A stretch of DNA of 64,000 bases from CALBPI01 sp038531945 (GCA_038531945.1 JBCBBH010000003.1:434001-498000), one strand, 5' to 3'; positions 34,432-44,014 are shown, counted from the first letter of the stretch. A program made the numbers and translations. The notes: generated by a model from the sequence alone, not told the origin.

Positions 34432-36510
34432 ATGGGTTTGGAGACTCGCCAACTTCCGTGCATGGTCGTCATGAGCCTGCTTTTTTTCGTCTGTAGCGGA
34501 CTTCGCGCCGAAAGCACGGACTCGGCGGTCGAAGGTACAGAATCAATCCAACGCTATGAACGTGCCTTTTTTGCGCGATTCAACCCGCAGACTGCGCTCG
34601 ATCTGGTGGAGCGACTGCCCGGCTTTACGCTCGATCAAGGCAACGAGAATCTCCGAGGTTTCGGCGGTGCCGCGGGCAACGTCCTGATTGACGGTGAGCG
34701 CCCATCGTTGAAATCAGGGGGCATCGAGGACTCGCTGCGCCGAATTCCCGCCGACAACGTGGAGCGAATTGAAGTCATCCGCGGCTCCGCTGGATTGAGC
34801 GAGGCTGCCGGTCAGTCGGTTGTCGCGAATGTGGTGCGAAAAACTGGCGGTACGGGTGGCAGCTGGTCCGCGACCGTGCAACGCGCTGCCGACGGTAAGA
34901 CATATCCGTCCGGAGAATTGACACTGACCCGAAAGATTGGCGAATGGGACACATCCACCAAGTTCAATGGCTTTTGGGAACGATTCCCGCTCAAAGGCCC
35001 GCGGATCCAACGTGACAGCAATGGCGAGTTGATCTCGTCGCAGAGTGAAGACCGCCCGAGCGTGTTCTGGCAAGCCTTTGTGTCGACAGATGCAGACCGT
35101 CCCTTCGCAGGTGGAAAACTGACCGTCACGGCACGGGCGGGCCAAAGTCACTTTCTTCCGGATACCGAAAGACTCGGCTTCGATGGAAGACTGCCTGACG
35201 GCAACCCTGACGAGCGTTTCTTTATCGACTTCGATAGCATTTTCAAAGGCGGCGAACTGGGTGTGGACTGGACGCGACCGAGCGGAAAGGGCTGGTCGAC
35301 GAAGCTGCTGTCATTTACATCCATTAGCAGTCTTGACGATGAACAAATTGTGACAACCGAGCGACCCATCGGTGATTTGATTCGTGGGTCAACGTTCGAG
35401 CTCACCGAGGATCAGGCGGAAGCGATCCTGCGCGCCACCTATGGCAAGACTGACCAATCGCGGCTCAGACCCGAGTTCGGTGGTGAGTTTGCCTACAATC
35501 GACAAGAGAGTGCCCTGTCACTCGAGACGCGTGAGGGCGACACGACGACCGTGATCACGCTCCCGGCAGCGAACGTCACGGTTGAGGAAGTACGTGCTGA
35601 GGTGTTCGCGAATCTCATCTGGCAGATCGCGGAGCGCATGACGCTGGAATCGGGATTCGCGTTTGAAGCGTCGGAAATCAGCGTATCGGGCGATGCGGAC
35701 AATTCACAGCGGTTTTCGTTTGCAAAACCTTTTGCGACGTTGATTTACGATGTTCGCGAAGGGTTTCAAACGCGCCTGGGTGTGAGGCGTTCGGTCGGCC
35801 AGCTCAATTTCAGTCAGTTTGCGGCGTCGGCTGAGGCAGCTGATGATCGTCTGTTGGGCGGTAACCCAGAGCTGGGCCCTGACCAAACGACGCGTGCGTC
35901 GCTGACGTTCGACCTCCGGTCAGAAACGCGTGGTGCCTTCAATATCGAGTTTTTCCACGAGTGGCGTGAGGATGTGATCGAACAGGTCGAGCTGGCGTCA
36001 GGCGCGTTCGGTGCCGCGAACGCCGGTCGCGGTGAAGGCCGGGGTGCGACCACCGTTTTGGCGTTGCCGCTCAATTCGTTCATTCCGGGTGGATTGCTTG
36101 AGTTGGAGGCCGACATCCGGACGAGCGACTTCGATGATCCGCTGTCAGGAATGAACCGTGATCTGTCCAACGTGCGCTCGCCGACGCTGTTGGCCGAGTT
36201 TCGACAGGATCTGACGGATCGACAGATCTCGTGGGGAATATCATACGAAGCCGGTCAAGATAACTCGGTGTTCTTTGCTGACGAGGAAAGCTTTTCAACG
36301 AACGGTTCGTTTTGGTCGGCGTTTATTGAGACCACCCGGTTTCGAGGGATACGAACTCGGTTCTCACTTCGAAACATCGGCGAGCGCAACTTTTTCCGCG
36401 AACGCCGCTTCTTCGAACCCAGTCGTGCAGGGCCATTTTCGGGCTCCGAGACGATTGATCGAGATCGAGGTATGTTCATTACGCTTTCCTTCACAGGTCA
36501 GCTGCGTTGA
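34432..36510 (+). CDS. TonB-dependent outer-membrane receptor
   Basis: The product of about 692 residues has a signal peptide (MVVMSLLFFVCSGLRA), then a plug domain (FNPQTALDLVERLPGFTLDQ, VLIDGERPSLKSGG, RIPADNVERIEVIRGSAGLS) and a beta-barrel ending in the aromatic-hydrophobic pattern MFITLSFTGQLR. No N-terminal STN signalling domain precedes the plug. The ATG at 34432 is chosen because it leaves a standard signal peptide; GTG at 34387 and TTG at 34384 are alternatives. It faces a convergent FecR/FecI pair. The ligand is unknown: siderophore and other small nutrients are all possible. Confidence 0.88.
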   Translation: MGLETRQLPCMVVMSLLFFVCSGLRAESTDSAVEGTESIQRYERAFFARFNPQTALDLVERLPGFTLDQGNENLRGFGGAAGNVLIDGERPSLKSGGIEDSLRRIPADNVERIEVIRGSAGLSEAAGQSVVANVVRKTGGTGGSWSATVQRAADGKTYPSGELTLTRKIGEWDTSTKFNGFWERFPLKGPRIQRDSNGELISSQSEDRPSVFWQAFVSTDADRPFAGGKLTVTARAGQSHFLPDTERLGFDGRLPDGNPDERFFIDFDSIFKGGELGVDWTRPSGKGWSTKLLSFTSISSLDDEQIVTTERPIGDLIRGSTFELTEDQAEAILRATYGKTDQSRLRPEFGGEFAYNRQESALSLETREGDTTTVITLPAANVTVEEVRAEVFANLIWQIAERMTLESGFAFEASEISVSGDADNSQRFSFAKPFATLIYDVREGFQTRLGVRRSVGQLNFSQFAASAEAADDRLLGGNPELGPDQTTRASLTFDLRSETRGAFNIEFFHEWREDVIEQVELASGAFGAANAGRGEGRGATTVLALPLNSFIPGGLLELEADIRTSDFDDPLSGMNRDLSNVRSPTLLAEFRQDLTDRQISWGISYEAGQDNSVFFADEESFSTNGSFWSAFIETTRFRGIRTRFSLRNIGERNFFRERRFFEPSRAGPFSGSETIDRDRGMFITLSFTGQLR

Positions 36511-36565
36511 GCGTCGCTTGGTACCGTCGGGAGTCACGCAAGCACCAGGTGTCGCTGTCCGGGGC

Positions 36566-37627
36566 CTAGTAGCTGCCACGCTCTATCGAACGAACCGTCG
36601 CGCCATCATCCAACGGATTGAAAACCTCCAGGCTGTACTGCTCGGCGAGTTGTAGCAGAGCCTCATCTGCGGCAGCCAATTCGTAGGTAGCAGACACGGG
36701 GTCGCCGGGATCGGCGATCTGCCCAACAGCCAACGGCGTTTGGGTGTAATGCGACAGTTCGTAGAGCACCTCGATCAGAGGTCGGTCATCGAAAACCAGT
36801 TGACCATCTCGCCAAGCAGCAACCTCTTCGATACTCCCTCTGGTCGGGGCGGTACCTTCACCCTTTTCGAAGTAGGCCTGTTCGGCGGTTTCCAGCGTGG
36901 TTGGTTGATCGGAATCGGCGCCGAGGATTGTCAGGCGCCCTCGCTTCACCTGGAAGAACGCGTCGTTTGGCGAATGGCTGTGGATTGCGAATTCGGTATG
37001 TGGCGCGTAAGCAATCGCTTCGCCTGCGTGCACAACAAGCGATTGGGTAGACGATTCTGACACTGCAAACAGCGCATCGCCGCGCACGACATCTACATGG
37101 ATTTCGTCTCCCAATTCCGCAACCAACACCTCGGTATTCCAGTTCAACCAAAGACCAGATCCATCCGACAACTGGATATAGTCTTGCTCTCCGCGTTCCG
37201 TCATATGCTGAACGGCGATCTGGTCAAAGTGTTCCGGATGTTTGTGGGCCAACTGTTGAAGCGTATCGGTGATTTGTTGATCCGTTGAGTCTGGCGCGAT
37301 CTGAAACAAGACGGCGACGAACGCGAGCGCTGTAGCCGCGCCCGCGCCAAGCAACACATGTCGCGGTTTGTCCGCAACCCGCGCCACAACGGTCTCACCC
37401 AGAAGCTGTGCGCGCTGCTGCATTGTCAGTGGTTCCGATGTGATTTCGCCCATGAGGGACCATTCCTGAAGCGCACGTTCCATCGCTTCCGCGTGTGCCT
37501 TAGATTTCATTCGCCATTGCGCGAGAATGGCTTGCCGGGCTTCGGCTTGCATGTCTTGACTCTCGACAAGCACAAGTAATGCGAGTTCGACGAGATCGGG
37601 GTTTTTTGTATCTTGCGCATCGCTCAT
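36566..37627 (-). CDS. FecR-family transmembrane anti-sigma factor
   Basis: The 353-residue protein has a cytoplasmic N-terminal helical domain with ILAQWRMKSKAHAEAMERAL and WSLMGEI, one transmembrane helix (VLLGAGAATALAFVAVLFQI, about 98-117), a periplasmic FecR domain (SDGSGLWLNWNTEVLVAELG, VVRGDALFAV) and a C-terminal STN-like segment (RPLIEVLYELSHYTQTPLAV). It would relay a periplasmic signal to the sigma factor whose gene overlaps its start by four bases. Confidence 0.88.
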   Translation of the reverse strand: MSDAQDTKNPDLVELALLVLVESQDMQAEARQAILAQWRMKSKAHAEAMERALQEWSLMGEITSEPLTMQQRAQLLGETVVARVADKPRHVLLGAGAATALAFVAVLFQIAPDSTDQQITDTLQQLAHKHPEHFDQIAVQHMTERGEQDYIQLSDGSGLWLNWNTEVLVAELGDEIHVDVVRGDALFAVSESSTQSLVVHAGEAIAYAPHTEFAIHSHSPNDAFFQVKRGRLTILGADSDQPTTLETAEQAYFEKGEGTAPTRGSIEEVAAWRDGQLVFDDRPLIEVLYELSHYTQTPLAVGQIADPGDPVSATYELAAADEALLQLAEQYSLEVFNPLDDGATVRSIERGSY

Positions 37628-38181
37628 CGCGCAGCATCCGTCGCAGTGAGTCGGCCATCTATAGCTGTGTCAGAGGATTCGCTGTCGACAAGACGGCGGT
37701 GGCAATGTGCGGCCGCCTTCGCGATACGCTTTTCCACGGTGGACAAGCTGACGCCGTAACTCTCCGCGATACTCGTTTGAGATGTGCCGTGGACACGGAA
37801 CGCAAAAAACATTTGCCGAGTCAGCAACGGTAGTTCGTTCAGAGCGGCCTGTACTATCGCAAGATCACTGTGCCCCAGCGCGATGCGTTCGGGATCGCGC
37901 GGCTCCGCTTCTTGCTGCTGATCCGCTGCTGCTGCTTCGTACTGGCTTCTGGTCTTCGTTGCGCGGGTGTAAGAGTGGGCCGCATTCGCTGCCGCTTTGA
38001 ACAGATACGCTCGCGGCTCGGAAATTTTCGTTTTCTGTCGATTTGAAACCAGTCGCTCGGAGAGACTCTGAAAGACATCTTCGGCGGCGTCGGGACAGCC
38101 TAGCCTGTGGCGCAAGAAGCGCAGCAGGTTGCCCCGCTCGTGCTGTAATACTTCCACAAGTGATGTAGCCGATGCGTTCAA
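37624..38181 (-). CDS. ECF sigma factor, FecI-like
   Basis: The 185-residue sigma factor has region 2 (LLRFLRHRLGCPDAAEDVFQ, then ISEPRAYLFKAAANAAHSY) and region 4 (LNELPLLTRQMFFAFRVHGT, then SQTSIAESYGVSLSTVEKRI). Both fit the FecI/ECF05-10 group of iron-starvation-type sigmas. Start is a TTG with GGAGAG about ten bases upstream. It overlaps the anti-sigma gene by four bases (start of fecR inside its end). It probably directs transcription of the neighbouring TonB receptor, though no matching promoter could be identified by eye. Confidence 0.9.
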   Translation of the reverse strand: MNASATSLVEVLQHERGNLLRFLRHRLGCPDAAEDVFQSLSERLVSNRQKTKISEPRAYLFKAAANAAHSYTRATKTRSQYEAAAADQQQEAEPRDPERIALGHSDLAIVQAALNELPLLTRQMFFAFRVHGTSQTSIAESYGVSLSTVEKRIAKAAAHCHRRLVDSESSDTAIDGRLTATDAAR

Positions 38182-38292
38182 AGCCGCGCACTCTCCAACA
38201 GATAACTCTGACAGACTCCCTGTTCCTCACCGACAGTCTGCCGTGAATGAGAAAGTCTTACTACACGTCGAATCTGTCTTGAGGATGCGTAC

Positions 38293-39012
38293 TCAGAATT
38301 GGGCTACATACTCCGATGCCCGCATCCGATGGTACGTCGCTTCGTCGTAGCCGATATCAACCGGGTTCGGATCCACGATCTCTACGGGCAAGCGTTTTGC
38401 CATCGCCACCTGCACAGCCATCTGCGTGATGTTGACGCTGAACGACGTACCCATGAAGACGATCCGATCAGCATTCATCATGCGTCGTTGCGCTTCCTCG
38501 ATTCGATATAGCTCGGTGTAAAACTCATCGAACAACAAGACGTAGGGTTTGAACGACGCATCCAACTCGGGTGTGCCTTTGATGCGGAACAACTGAAATA
38601 GCGACTCCGCGACATCGGACTGATCGACATCGTCCCACGGCGTCGCGACTGGCATGATCTCGGCCGCACGGTCTTGATCGTGGAAAATCGTCATCTGATC
38701 AATTCGACCATGAATGCTGATGTAGTCGGTGTTTCCCGCTTTGCCGTCGAGTCCGTCAATGTTTTGCGTGATCAGGTTCTTGTCAGCCAGCCAATGGTGT
38801 ACCGCGTTCGGCCCATGGTGTCGGTAGGTCGCAAAGCGGTGGTAGTACCAGCTCAAGAACTCGAACGGTTGGTGTTGATACATCGCCCGAGTCGCCATTT
38901 CCTGGGGCGTGTAGTTTTTGCTGCCTACGGTCCAGTAACCGTCTTCGCCGCGAAACGTCGGAATGCCGCTTTCGGCGCTCACCCCAGCGCCGGTGATGTA
39001 CAAAGTGCTCAT
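38293..39012 (-). CDS. Sir2-family NAD-dependent deacylase lacking the zinc cysteines
   Basis: The 239-residue protein has the sirtuin core: LYITGAGVSAESGIPTFRG for NAD binding, ITQNIDGLDGKAG, the catalytic His in ISIHGRID, and FMGTSFSVNI for the ribose pocket. The short zinc-finger module normally holding two CxxC pairs is replaced by a segment without any cysteine; the whole protein contains none. Zinc-free bacterial sirtuins exist, so activity is still possible. The ATG at 39012 begins directly before the first beta strand; the upstream frame extension has no family match. Confidence 0.88.
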   Translation of the reverse strand: MSTLYITGAGVSAESGIPTFRGEDGYWTVGSKNYTPQEMATRAMYQHQPFEFLSWYYHRFATYRHHGPNAVHHWLADKNLITQNIDGLDGKAGNTDYISIHGRIDQMTIFHDQDRAAEIMPVATPWDDVDQSDVAESLFQLFRIKGTPELDASFKPYVLLFDEFYTELYRIEEAQRRMMNADRIVFMGTSFSVNITQMAVQVAMAKRLPVEIVDPNPVDIGYDEATYHRMRASEYVAQF

Positions 39013-39384
39013 TGCGACAACGATAGCGTGAGTGTTTGACAAATGCCTGGTCGCAAATTCCGCGTGTCTCCCGGAGAGGATGATGGGTCGCACTGCGGGT
39101 TGATATCACCCGGTTGCGGTTTCGTGGATACGAAGCGTGATCGAAGTGCCCGTGCCCAAAGCCCGCCAATGAACATGTCTGGTCGGCCAATGCATCACGA
39201 TACGAAGCCTCTCGTTTTTATCATGAAGATGGGTTTTGAACTGTATGTATAGGCTAAATGCAATCTCGCCGATTCCGTTGGCACGCCTGACATAACGACG
39301 ATTTCCGGCCGAGTTGCTTTCTTCGCACCGACAGACACATAATAGCTCACCGGTCTTACCAGACTGTGCGAACACTGGGTATTA

Positions 39385-39399
39385 ATTGGTCATACCAAT
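39385..39399 (+). promoter_or_regulatory. Operator-like palindrome, uronate (ExuR/UxuR/KdgR-like GntR) type
   Basis: ATTGGTCATACCAAT is a 15-base palindrome with perfect ATTGGT/ACCAAT arms. Sites of the form TTGGT-N-ACCAA are bound by FadR-type GntR regulators of hexuronate and alginate catabolism. It lies upstream of four genes that look alginate-specific. No GntR regulator of that type is encoded in this window. Confidence 0.6.
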
Positions 39400-39468
39400 C
39401 ACGGTGTTCCAGGGGACTCGCTTGCCGACCAAAGGCAGGCGAAATTACGCAAACGGGGGGGATCCAAG

Positions 39469-39672
39469 ATGCGTAACAACCAGGCCCAAGTCCGTCGTTC
39501 CTTTCCTGGGATTGTCGGTCACGGCACGTTGATCTTCCTTCCTGTTATTGGCGCGACAACCGGTTTGTCGAAACGCTTTCATGACGCTCAGTTCAGAAAC
39601 CATGCACCGCGCTTGTCAAGCGTGGCGGTATTCATGGTTCGCTGCATGAGCGAAGCGGCAGCAAAACAATAA
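39469..39672 (+). CDS. Doubtful 67-codon frame in the alginate leader
   Basis: The frame begins at an ATG with a GGGGGG stretch about nine bases upstream, the best ribosome-binding signal in this leader. The product (MRNNQAQVRRSFPGIVGHGT...) has no domain or signal. It could be a leader peptide, a decayed gene or chance. It ends 55 bases before the lipoprotein start. Confidence 0.22.
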   Translation: MRNNQAQVRRSFPGIVGHGTLIFLPVIGATTGLSKRFHDAQFRNHAPRLSSVAVFMVRCMSEAAAKQ

Positions 39673-39727
39673 TCGCTTGCGTGCGCGGGAAAGCGTGCGT
39701 CAGGTAGCAGAAGGGAGAGTTCGGGTC

Positions 39728-42700
39728 ATGAGTCACAGAGTCGTATTGAGCGTCATATTGCTTGCGCTGTTTGCAGGGTGTAGCAGTGACAGAGACAGCG
39801 TTCCCCTCGTGGAGTCGTCCAACGGATCCGCGACGATCAGCGGTGATGCTGTTGTTGGCGGGACCGTCACAGCGTCTGCATCTGACCCGGATGGCGTTGT
39901 CGCGGGCACCGAGAGTTATCAGTGGTACTCGAATGGTGCTGCCATCAATGGGGCAACCTCCGCGTCGTACACGCTGACTTCAGCCGAGGGTGGCGCGGCA
40001 GTGACTGTAGTCATCCGCTACACGGACTCACCCGGCCTGAGGGAAACCGTGGAATCATCACCGCTGGAGATCCAGGCGGCGTTTGCGTTGGGTGCGCTCT
40101 ACGTGCATGGCTTGGTTGACGGCGCTAGCTGTGAAATCGCGGCGATCGACGCGACGGGCATGGTCGGCACCGCACTTGGCTCAGGCGACTCGACCATGGG
40201 ATCGGTGAGCTTTGGTGATCTGGTGCCGGTCGATGGCGCTGCGTTAATTTCCTGCACCGGGGGCACGTATGTCGACGAAGCAACCGGCAATGTGCTCGAT
40301 GCTCCGGATACGCGCGCTGTCGTGAATGTGGGTGCTGATGCAGTGTTCAGCGTTTCGCCGTTGACCGAAATCGCGGTCCAGTTGGCCGAACTCGCCGGCG
40401 ACCTGAATTCTGCAGTTACGACTTACAACGAGTCGGTAGGTATCAACTTTGCCGTAACGACCAACATCACCGAAACGACTCCGACCGACCTCGCGAGCAC
40501 GGCAGCCGCAAACGACGATGCCGGCCGATACGCAACCGCTCTTGCATTGATTTCGCAGTTGGATGCGAACGACATGATGGCCTCAGCCGGTCAGATCATC
40601 GCGGATCTCAGCATGGACTTGTTCGATGGCACCTTCTCGCAAACGGCACTCGACGATTTCGGGCAGGCGATCATGGACATCGCGGGTTCGCCCATTGCCG
40701 AGAACTTGAATGCCGATGCTCTGATGACGGTGGAAGGCGCGATCAACAACCTGCCGGAACCGGCGACGTTCGAAGGCTTGAGCGCATCCATTCCGAATGA
40801 TCAAACCGACCCAGCGACGGGTAGAGTTATCGTCAACGATGTGAACTTCGGCGAAGACATCGTTGTTGCACAAACTGATGTCCAAACCACCTACGGCACG
40901 TTCAGCATCGTCGAGAGTGGCGAGTGGACCTACGTGTTGAACGTGGCAGATCCTGCGGTCATCGGCCTCGATGTCGGGGAGTCGGTGACAGACATCATCC
41001 CGTTGATGTCTGCAGACGGCACCGAGGCGAACCTGGCGATCCGCATCACGGCACTGACGCAGGTTGCGGAAATCCGCAACACCATCAACGGCGACACTGG
41101 CGAACTGCGCTATAACCTCGATCCGCATCAGCTGCAGGGTAGGGTTTCATTCTCGTTCCTGAAAACCGAAGCGATTGCCGACGACGGCAACGATAAAGAC
41201 GCGTATGTCGCACTTTATGGTTCGTCGGGCAGTGTCTCGGAGTCGCTCGTCGATCTTCGTATCCAGGGCGTTGCGATGAATGACGATGGCACCATGCGTG
41301 CGCCACGATTCCTGGTTCGCAATACGGACAACGACGCGTATCCCGGTGGCATCATCGAAGCGCCGTTCACACCTAACGAGTGGTACGACATCGATATCCT
41401 CTGGGACATGTCAGAGGAGAATCAGATCACGATTCTCATCAATGGCGAGCCTTTGGGCGGTGGGCCGTTCTCGACGGCGGCAGTCGTGGACCCTGATTTC
41501 ATCGACTTGAATCAATGGTTCGATGAAGGTGTTGAGCGCATCCAGTGGCGCTTCGGCGACAACGGTACTGTGATCCCGTTTGGATCGTATTTCATCGACA
41601 ACGTTGAGTTGTTCGACGACACGGCGGGCACAAACCTCGTCTTCATGGATGACTTTGAAGACTTTGACGTTGGTGCGTCCTTCACCGGTTCGATGAACTA
41701 CCCGGACTCTGTCGACACAACTGTGTCGGTGTTCGATCGAAGTGCGGGTGGCGGCAATACGCCAGCTGCATTCTTTAATCTGGTAGGTGCGGTCAACAGC
41801 GACGTCGCCGATCCGATCATGGATATGATCACGATCGTGGATCCCGATGCGGGTGAAGACGTGTTCATGGAGCAATCGGACACGCTGACGACCTACGGCA
41901 CCTTCTCGCTGCTCGCATCCGGTGCCTGGGAGTACACACTCGACACAGCGAATCCGACCATCGCAGCGCTCGTGCAGGGCGACCGGATCACGGACGAGAT
42001 CGATGTGACTTCCGCAGATGGCACGACCGGCGTCCTGGTCATCACGATCAACGGTGTCGGCGGCGAGTCGAATTCAGGGACAACAAACGTTGCCGTAATT
42101 GTCGACACGCTCAGTACCGACACCGGTGAGTTGCGGTACGCACTCGGTGACGCCGGTCCGTTGGCCGAAGGTCGCGTCGAGCTCAAGATCAAGCGACTCG
42201 ATGACGATCTGGGTAATGGGGATGCGTTTATCACACTGTTTAATTCGGCGACCAACAATGACGGGGCGATTCTCGACCTGCGAATTCGAGACGACAGTTT
42301 CGGCGTGCGCAGCCCAAGCAACGTTGACACTTCCACACTGCCGTTTGTTCTGGATGAGTTCATGGATGTACGGATCACGTGGGAGTACCCCAACGGGTCG
42401 ACATCAGTAAATCCGCTGGTGACGATCTCCATCGACGGCGTGAGCATTCCGTCATTCACACCGGACAATAATTCGTTTGGCGGAGTCACGCATGTCTCGG
42501 TTCGCTTCGGCGACAACGGCGAGACTCGCCCGCCGGAGGCGCAAGTCACCGTCGACGACCTGGCGATATACGCGGACACCGCCGGTTTCATCGAAGTGTT
42601 CTCCGATGACTTTGAGTCCTACCAGGCGGGTGACTCGCTCGATACGGACAACGCAGCGTCACCGTACAACTCCAGCACGTCGGAAGCGACGGTTGCGGAA

Positions 42701-44014
42701 ATCGATGGTTCCGGAGGTCCTGGAACGCCAGGCAATCAGTTGGCCGAGATCCTCGACACCTTATCTACCGACACTGGCGAGTTGCGTTATGCGTTGGGCG
42801 ATAGCGGCCCGCTTGCAGCGGGTCGATTGGAAGTCGCCGTGAAACGACTTGACGACGAGCTGGGTAACGGGGATGCGTTTATCAGCTTGTTTAATGCTGA
42901 TACAAACAACGCCGGCGCGATCCTGGATCTGCGGATTCGAGATAACAACTTCGAAGTGAGAAGTCCGAGCTCTGTAGATACCTCGTCGTTACCGTTCGTA
43001 TTGGACGAGTTCATGAACGTCATTGTTACCTGGGAATACCCTGGCGGCGACACAGGGCTTTTGCCTGAGGTCACACTGTCTGTTGATGGCGTTGCGCTCC
43101 CATCATTCACGCCTGAGAACTCGGCACTAGGCGGCGTAACCCATGTGTCCTTCCGCTTTGGGGATAACGGCCAGGTACGCGAACCGACCGGTATCTTTAG
43201 TGTCGATGAGCTTGGAATTTATTCAGAAGCCGATGGCCTGACCAACGTGTTCTCCGACGATTTCGAGTCGTACCTCGTGGGCGACTCACTCGACACGGAC
43301 AATGCGGCATCGCCATACAACTCAAGCACGTCGGAAGCGACTGTGGGTGAGGAAGCGGGCGCTGCGGCCGGACCGGGAACACCAGGTAATCAGATCGCTG
43401 AAATCACCGATTCGATTAACACGGACACCGGCGAATTGCGATACGCACTGGGTGATGCAGGACCGCTAGCTGCTGGTCGCCTGAATGTGTTTGTGAAGCG
43501 AGTGGATGATGCCTTGGGCGACGGTGACGCCTTCATCACTTTGTTCAATTCGGACACGAACAACTCGGGTGCCATCTTAGACTTGCGTATCCGTGACGAT
43601 AGCTTCGGGGTTCGATCGCCCAGTTCGATCGACACGTCGACACTTCCGTTTGCGCTCGACACGTTCATGGAAGTTTCAATTTCATGGGAGTATCCGGGTG
43701 GCGACACCGCACAGTTGCCATCTGTGACGGTTACCGTCGACGGCGTCAGCCTTGCGCCGTTCACTCCAGAGAATTCGGCGCTCGGTGGCGTTACGCACGT
43801 GGCGTTCCGAATCGGAGACAACAATCGCGTTCTCGAACCAACCGGTATTTTCAGTGTGGACGAGATAGAGATCTTCGCCGACACCTCCGGAACGACATCC
43901 GTCTTCAGTGATGATTTTGAATCCTATCTGGACGGAGATTCGCTCGACACCGATAACGCGGCGTCACCGTACAACTCGAGTACGTCCGAGGCGACGGTTG
44001 GCGTGGAGGAATGA
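39728..44014 (+). CDS. Giant modular surface lipoprotein of the alginate operon
   Basis: The 1428-residue lipoprotein (numbered from the ATG at 39728) has signal peptide and lipobox FAGC. The order is: a short Ig-like segment (about 30-115), a helical region, a VCBS-like repeat (366-443), module A (446-668), a second VCBS-like repeat (700-776), and modules B (788-989), C (1005-1207) and D (1224-1426). Modules share DTGELRY, ILDLRIRD, a WEYPxG strand, RFGDNG and a C-terminal DDFESY. B-D are close copies. The fold is probably a concanavalin-like jelly roll, suggesting carbohydrate binding at the cell surface. GGGAGAG precedes the ATG. Its stop overlaps the TonB receptor start, so both proteins should work together. 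Confidence 0.82.
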   Translation: MSHRVVLSVILLALFAGCSSDRDSVPLVESSNGSATISGDAVVGGTVTASASDPDGVVAGTESYQWYSNGAAINGATSASYTLTSAEGGAAVTVVIRYTDSPGLRETVESSPLEIQAAFALGALYVHGLVDGASCEIAAIDATGMVGTALGSGDSTMGSVSFGDLVPVDGAALISCTGGTYVDEATGNVLDAPDTRAVVNVGADAVFSVSPLTEIAVQLAELAGDLNSAVTTYNESVGINFAVTTNITETTPTDLASTAAANDDAGRYATALALISQLDANDMMASAGQIIADLSMDLFDGTFSQTALDDFGQAIMDIAGSPIAENLNADALMTVEGAINNLPEPATFEGLSASIPNDQTDPATGRVIVNDVNFGEDIVVAQTDVQTTYGTFSIVESGEWTYVLNVADPAVIGLDVGESVTDIIPLMSADGTEANLAIRITALTQVAEIRNTINGDTGELRYNLDPHQLQGRVSFSFLKTEAIADDGNDKDAYVALYGSSGSVSESLVDLRIQGVAMNDDGTMRAPRFLVRNTDNDAYPGGIIEAPFTPNEWYDIDILWDMSEENQITILINGEPLGGGPFSTAAVVDPDFIDLNQWFDEGVERIQWRFGDNGTVIPFGSYFIDNVELFDDTAGTNLVFMDDFEDFDVGASFTGSMNYPDSVDTTVSVFDRSAGGGNTPAAFFNLVGAVNSDVADPIMDMITIVDPDAGEDVFMEQSDTLTTYGTFSLLASGAWEYTLDTANPTIAALVQGDRITDEIDVTSADGTTGVLVITINGVGGESNSGTTNVAVIVDTLSTDTGELRYALGDAGPLAEGRVELKIKRLDDDLGNGDAFITLFNSATNNDGAILDLRIRDDSFGVRSPSNVDTSTLPFVLDEFMDVRITWEYPNGSTSVNPLVTISIDGVSIPSFTPDNNSFGGVTHVSVRFGDNGETRPPEAQVTVDDLAIYADTAGFIEVFSDDFESYQAGDSLDTDNAASPYNSSTSEATVAEIDGSGGPGTPGNQLAEILDTLSTDTGELRYALGDSGPLAAGRLEVAVKRLDDELGNGDAFISLFNADTNNAGAILDLRIRDNNFEVRSPSSVDTSSLPFVLDEFMNVIVTWEYPGGDTGLLPEVTLSVDGVALPSFTPENSALGGVTHVSFRFGDNGQVREPTGIFSVDELGIYSEADGLTNVFSDDFESYLVGDSLDTDNAASPYNSSTSEATVGEEAGAAAGPGTPGNQIAEITDSINTDTGELRYALGDAGPLAAGRLNVFVKRVDDALGDGDAFITLFNSDTNNSGAILDLRIRDDSFGVRSPSSIDTSTLPFALDTFMEVSISWEYPGGDTAQLPSVTVTVDGVSLAPFTPENSALGGVTHVAFRIGDNNRVLEPTGIFSVDEIEIFADTSGTTSVFSDDFESYLDGDSLDTDNAASPYNSSTSEATVGVEE
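41063..44005 (+). repeat. Tandem jelly-roll-like modules A-D within the lipoprotein gene
   Basis: Module A (41063-41731) is divergent. Modules B (42089-42694), C (42740-43348) and D (43397-44005) recur at periods of 651 and 657 bases. All three end in an almost identical tail, GDSLDTDNAASPYNSSTSEA, while codon use in the copies differs, so the duplications are not recent in DNA terms. Confidence 0.88.

Larger units (their letters stand above)
39013..39727. other. Control region of the alginate operon
   Basis: About 700 bases with no confident gene. It contains the uronate-regulator-like palindrome at 39385-39399, overlapped on its left by TATTAAT (39380-39386), a plausible -10 element without a clear -35. 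A 67-codon open frame at 39469-39672 has a GGGGGG stretch nine bases before its ATG and might be a leader peptide, but its product resembles nothing I know. Confidence 0.5.
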
